Shown here: positions 60,714 to 64,000 of the stretch, piece by piece
Layout of the letters: every line of letters begins with the position of its first letter
Numbering within the stretch: the stretch's first letter is position 1
Assembly: GCF_018139485.1 (NCBI RefSeq)
Contig: NZ_JAGSNF010000004.1
Location: forward strand, 273,332-337,331
Reading direction: 5' to 3'
Source of the DNA: Phycicoccus avicenniae
Lineage (GTDB): Bacteria > Actinomycetota > Actinomycetes > Actinomycetales > Dermatophilaceae
Length of the DNA: 64,000 nucleotides
Program-made: the position numbers and the translations under genes
The notes under the pieces: generated by a model
Databases searched by the model: none
What the model was told of the DNA's origin: nothing
The model's input: the letters and a program-made list of their open reading frames with translations, nothing else

Positions 60714-61559
60714 ATGACCGTTCCCACCATCACGCTCAACGACGGCTCGACGATCCCGCAGCTCGGCTTCGGGGTCTTCCAGATCGACCCGGACGAGACC
60801 GCCGCCGCGGTGTCGAAGGCGCTCGAGATTGGCTACCGCCACATCGACACCGCGCAGATGTACGGCAACGAGCGGGAGGTCGGCGAAGCCATCCGCGACT
60901 CCGGGATCCCCCGTGACGAGATCTACGTGACGTCCAAGCTCAACAACAGCTTCCACCGGCCGGACGACGCGAAGCGCGCGTTCGGCGAGACGATGGACAA
61001 GCTCGGGCTCGACCGGCTCGACCTGTTCCTCATCCACTGGCCGCTGCCGACCCGGTACGACGGCGACTACGTGTCGACGTGGCGCACGATGACCTCGTTC
61101 GTCGAGGACGGGCGCCTCACCTCCGCCGGGGTGTCGAACTTCCAGCCCGCGCACCTGCAGCGCATCGTCGATGAGACGGGCGTCGTGCCGGCGATCAACC
61201 AGATCGAGGTGCACCCCTACTTCGGCAACGAGGAGGCCCGCGCCGCCAACGCCGCCCACGGCATCGTCACCGAGGCGTGGTCCCCGATCGCGCAGGGCAA
61301 GGTCCTCGACGACCCGGTGCTGCAGGAGATCGCCGACGCCAAGGGGAAGTCCACCGCCCAGGTCGCGCTCCGCTGGCACATCGAGCGGGGCGACGTCGTC
61401 TTCCCGAAGTCGGTCACCCCGTCGCGGATGCAGGACAACTTCGACCTCTTCGACGTCGAGCTGACGCCGGACGAGGTGTCCCGGATCTCCGGCCTGGACC
61501 GGGGCGAGGAGGGCCGCACCGGCCCGAACCCGGACTCCTTCGACTACATCCCCGACTGA
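60714..61559 (+). CDS. Aldo/keto reductase
   Basis: A 281-residue TIM-barrel NADPH oxidoreductase. Marks are GYRHIDTAQMYGNEREVGEA with the catalytic Asp and Tyr, LDLFLIHWPLP with the His, and VFPKSVTPSRMQDN for the cofactor. It looks like 2,5-diketo-D-gluconate reductases. It lies rightward and ends in a very strong terminator. Confidence 0.92.
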   Translation: MTVPTITLNDGSTIPQLGFGVFQIDPDETAAAVSKALEIGYRHIDTAQMYGNEREVGEAIRDSGIPRDEIYVTSKLNNSFHRPDDAKRAFGETMDKLGLDRLDLFLIHWPLPTRYDGDYVSTWRTMTSFVEDGRLTSAGVSNFQPAHLQRIVDETGVVPAINQIEVHPYFGNEEARAANAAHGIVTEAWSPIAQGKVLDDPVLQEIADAKGKSTAQVALRWHIERGDVVFPKSVTPSRMQDNFDLFDVELTPDEVSRISGLDRGEEGRTGPNPDSFDYIPD

Positions 61560-61583
61560 GCGCACGGGTCCGCGGACCCGACG

Positions 61584-61631
61584 CCGCACGACGACGCCCC
61601 GGCTCCGACGAGCCGGGGTGTCGTCGTGCGG
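61584..61631. terminator. Very strong bidirectional terminator (22-base stem)
   Basis: Arms 61584-61605 and 61610-61631 pair over 22 bases with a single G-T wobble and a 4-base loop (CGAC). It lies between the convergent reductase and methyltransferase genes. Confidence 0.8.
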
Positions 61632-61639
61632 GCGGACGG

Positions 61640-62434
61640 TCAGGCCCGGGCGACGAGGTCGCCGTGGAGGACGACGAACCAGCCGTCGGGGGCCTGCGCC
61701 CAGGTACGCCAGGCGCCCGCCAGGACCTCCAGCTCCGCCCGGGTGGCCCGCCCGTCCTCGACGAGCTGGTGGCCCAGCGCTGAGCCGGTGAGACGGTCGG
61801 CCCACGTGCCGCCCCACGATGCGCGCTCGTCCGGGGTCGCGAAGGACCACGTCGACGCTCCGACGTGCGGCTCGGCGAACCCGGCCGCCTGGGCCCAGCC
61901 GAGCAGGCGGCGGGCGGCATCGGGCTCGCCGCCGTTCGAGCGTGCCGTCTCCCGGTAGAGCGAGAGCCAGGTGTCCAGGCCCGGGACGGCCGGCCACCAC
62001 GTGAAGGCGCCGTAGTCGGCGTCCCGGGCGGCGACGACCCCGCCGGGGCGGCAGACCCGGCGCATCTCGGTGAGGGCGAGCACGGGGTCGGCGACGTGCT
62101 GGAGCACCTGGTGGGCGTGGACGACGTCGAAGGTGTCGTCCGGGAAGGGCAGGTCGTGGACGTCGCCGACGACGAGGTCCGCCGCGACCCCTCGCCGGTG
62201 CAGCTCGGCGGCGGTGAGGCCGAGGGCCTCGTCGGTCGCCTCGAGCGCGGTCGTGCGACCCGGGGCAACGATCCCGGCGAGGTCGGCGGTGATCGTGCCG
62301 GGTCCGGAGCCCACGTCGAGCAGGGTGTCCCCCGGTCGCAGGAGCGGCAGGAGGGCGGCGGCCGAGTTCTCGGCGGTGCGCCACCGGTGCGAGCGCAGCA
62401 CGGGCTCGGCGTGGCCGTGCGTGTAGGGCGTCAT
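61640..62434 (-). CDS. SAM-dependent methyltransferase (UbiE/Methyltransf_11-like)
   Basis: A 264-residue enzyme with motif I TLLDVGSGPGTITADLAGIV, then GDVHDLPFPDDTFDVVHAHQ and a motif II-III region VCRPGGVVAARDADYGAFTW. The substrate is probably small or lipophilic but cannot be named. The C-terminal half carries tryptophan-rich segments typical of this subgroup. The ATG at 62434 is the start closest to the domain. Confidence 0.87.
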   Translation of the reverse strand: MTPYTHGHAEPVLRSHRWRTAENSAAALLPLLRPGDTLLDVGSGPGTITADLAGIVAPGRTTALEATDEALGLTAAELHRRGVAADLVVGDVHDLPFPDDTFDVVHAHQVLQHVADPVLALTEMRRVCRPGGVVAARDADYGAFTWWPAVPGLDTWLSLYRETARSNGGEPDAARRLLGWAQAAGFAEPHVGASTWSFATPDERASWGGTWADRLTGSALGHQLVEDGRATRAELEVLAGAWRTWAQAPDGWFVVLHGDLVARA

Positions 62435-62487
62435 CGTCCCACGGTCCTCCCGGTGCGGACCGCTGTCGCCGCCCGCCCGCGATGTGG

Positions 62488-63732
62488 TCAGCGGGTGTCC
62501 GCCGGGGCGCCGCTGACGAGGCGGTCGCCGAGCTCCCGCCACCGCTCGCGCAGCACGCCCGGCGCCTCCTCGAGCGGCAGCGCCGACCACACCCCGTCCT
62601 CGTCGCGGGTCGCGAGACCGAGGTCGGCGAGGCGGTCCAGGGCGTCCGGCACCTCGAAGTCGACGCCGTCACCGCACCGCTCGTGCAGTCGGCCCTCGAC
62701 CCGCTCGTCGACGGCGTCCGCACCGGCTGCCCCGTCGAGCAGCCCGCGGTAGGCGAGGACGGCCTCCTTGACGTCCTCCCGCTCTCCGGCGTCGAGGACG
62801 GTGAAGAGCACCCCGGGGCCGTCGGCCAGGGTGCGGACGTACAGCCCCTCGGACAGCGACTGGAGGTACTTCGTCCTCCGCTTCTCGTACTTCGACCACT
62901 GCCGCCACAGGAAGCTGCCGAGCGCCGCGAACGCGCCGAAGAGGGTCGCCAGGACGCCGGTGCTGATGTCCGGGGCGCTCTCGCGCAGCCCGAGGTAGGC
63001 CGCGGCGAGGAGGGCGAGGAAGCCGACGGCGCTCGCGAGCCGGGTCACGGCGACGACGACGCCACCGACTACGGCCGGGACCCCGATGAAGATCTTGTCG
63101 ACCGTGCGCATCGAGACGCGGGTGCCCGGCAGGAGCATCTCGACGTCGGGGACCGGCACGTTCTGGAACAGCTTGACGTGCTCGCTGCCGGGGGTGAACG
63201 CGAGCTTGTCGAGATCCCGTCCGGACGCGGTGAAGTGCTCGGCAGGGCGGTAGCGGGCGTACATCGCGACCCGGTCGTACTCGTCGAACTCGATCGTCCG
63301 ACGGCGCAGCCCCCACCACCGGCGGACGGTCTGGTCGGACCGGTGCACCCCGCGCCGCCACAGCCGCAGCACCTCGAAGTCGTCGAGGTCGACCTCGACG
63401 CGGACGGCGAAGACCGCCGACTCGCCGAGCGCGTCGTCGAGCACCTCCCGCGGCAGCTCGTCGTAGTTCGCCCGGTCGAGGAGGTCGGCGAGGTCGTCGA
63501 GGAGGGCGTCGCCGCCGGCCTCCGCGGCGCCTCGGGCCCGGACCCACCGCTCCCGGTAGCGGGCGTGGACGACCGCCCCGACCGCGTCGGACACGGCACG
63601 GACGTCGTCGGCGGTGGCGTCGTCGAGACCGTCGACCGCGAGGTCGACGGCGTCGGCAGTGGTCATCGGGAGGTACCGGGACCTCGGCAGGGAGGTCCCG
63701 GCGGCGGGCGCTGCAGCGGGCTCGTCCGACAT
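62488..63732 (-). CDS. DUF3754 (TMEM143-like) membrane protein
   Basis: A 414-residue protein. N-terminal half cytoplasmic, with DDFEVLRLWRRGVHRSDQTV and FKLFQNVPVPDVEMLLPGTR-like motif (KLFQNVPVPDVEMLLPGTRV), followed by two or three membrane segments (VGGVVVAVTRLASAVGFLAL, GVLATLFGAFAALGSFLW) and a charged tail. DUF3754 proteins resemble eukaryotic TMEM143; function unknown. I start at the ATG at 63732. Confidence 0.75.
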   Translation of the reverse strand: MSDEPAAAPAAGTSLPRSRYLPMTTADAVDLAVDGLDDATADDVRAVSDAVGAVVHARYRERWVRARGAAEAGGDALLDDLADLLDRANYDELPREVLDDALGESAVFAVRVEVDLDDFEVLRLWRRGVHRSDQTVRRWWGLRRRTIEFDEYDRVAMYARYRPAEHFTASGRDLDKLAFTPGSEHVKLFQNVPVPDVEMLLPGTRVSMRTVDKIFIGVPAVVGGVVVAVTRLASAVGFLALLAAAYLGLRESAPDISTGVLATLFGAFAALGSFLWRQWSKYEKRRTKYLQSLSEGLYVRTLADGPGVLFTVLDAGEREDVKEAVLAYRGLLDGAAGADAVDERVEGRLHERCGDGVDFEVPDALDRLADLGLATRDEDGVWSALPLEEAPGVLRERWRELGDRLVSGAPADTR

Positions 63733-63776
63733 CCGCCCAGTCTTGCGCACCCCCGCTCGGCCCCGAGGCCGCCCCG

Positions 63777-63814
63777 GGGAGGATCGACCCCGTTCCAGCG
63801 GGGTCGATCCTCCC
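63777..63814. terminator. Perfect 16-base hairpin
   Basis: Arms GGGAGGATCGACCCCG (63777-63792) and CGGGGTCGATCCTCCC (63799-63814) with a 6-base loop. It is upstream of the DUF3754 start, so it is likely the terminator of a gene beyond the right edge read leftwards. Confidence 0.65.
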
Positions 63815-63843
63815 GCGGGGCGGTCCGCCCTCGGACGAGATCG

Positions 63844-63885
63844 GGCAACACGCAGACGTTCGTGGCCATCCCCCTGCGTGTTGCC
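63844..63885. repeat. Perfect 12-base inverted repeat
   Basis: GGCAACACGCAG (63844-63855) and CTGCGTGTTGCC (63874-63885) separated by 18 bases. Could be another hairpin or the recognition site of a dimeric protein; it is followed by low-complexity sequence. Confidence 0.5.
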
Positions 63886-63909
63886 GGATGTCGACGGGTG
63901 CTGCGGGGA

Positions 63910-64000
63910 CGGAAGTGGGGGGGCCCCCCCGGGCCGGGGGGGGGGCCCCCCCCCGGGGGGGGGCCCCGCCCCCCCCGCGGCGGGGGGGGGCGGGCCCGCC
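63910..64000. other. G/C homopolymer tract, probable contig-end artefact
   Basis: From about 63914 the sequence is nothing but alternating runs of G and C with no coding potential. Such tails arise at low-quality assembly ends. I would not interpret it biologically. Confidence 0.75.

Noticed and set aside
63910..64000. Unusual G/C-run DNA as a biological structure
   Set aside because: It occurs at the very end of the sequence with no coding or repeat order, so a contig-end artefact is more likely.

Overview
The window is a 64 kb piece of a very GC-rich actinobacterial chromosome. A lysS - small membrane protein - lsr2 block, a DesA3-like acyl desaturase with its ferredoxin-reductase partner, an EspR-like DNA-binding protein, many GTG starts and almost exclusively G/C third codon positions all fit a Micrococcales organism. 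Intrasporangiaceae is my best guess, by inference only. I found no rRNA, tRNA, CRISPR array, transposase or phage genes, so most of it reads as ordinary core and accessory chromosome.

Layout. 1-9 kb: a partial ROK repressor diverges from an oligopeptide-type ABC transporter (binding protein, two permeases, one fused double ATPase) that is translationally coupled to two leaderless sulfatases. 9-17.5 kb: membrane protein, FhuF-like Fe-S protein, Lsr2, LysS, a FAD oxidoreductase, a CAP-domain secreted protein, and the desaturase/reductase pair under a long palindromic operator. 17.7-26.4 kb: a leftward block with MTA phosphorylase, nucleoside-type amidohydrolase, DUF985 cupin, SDR, and a BMP-type lipoprotein plus nucleoside-type ABC permeases and ATPase; together this looks like purine (deoxy)nucleoside uptake and salvage. 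26.5-33 kb: gamma-glutamyltransferase, MATE exporter, CoA-transferase, vanadium-dependent haloperoxidase. 33-36 kb: dnaB behind a gene-free leader with DnaA-box-like sites, then a gene-poor, compositionally different gap. 36-42 kb: methyltransferase, GlxA-type regulator, leaderless family 3 binding protein, an mraY outside any dcw cluster, peptidase E.

42.1-43.6 kb is the most unusual part: four tandem units of exactly 206 bp, each encoding a 39-residue secreted mini-peptide ending in GHCAVC. They sit between a divergent winged-helix regulator and a strong terminator. Three copies encode identical peptides; the third keeps the signal peptide and the C-terminal hexapeptide but has a different middle. 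I know of no described family that matches.

43.6-64 kb: alpha-glucosidase, BNR-repeat protein, DinB/VOC/GNAT genes, an aromatic-acid-exporter-like protein, galM-idi, a Kef-type antiporter fused to a UBP zinc finger, a divergent arsR / acr3-arsC arsenic locus, HAD phosphatase, secreted serine protease, NYN nuclease, class V aminotransferase, aldo/keto reductase, methyltransferase and a DUF3754 membrane protein. The final ~90 bases are G/C homopolymer runs typical of a bad contig end.
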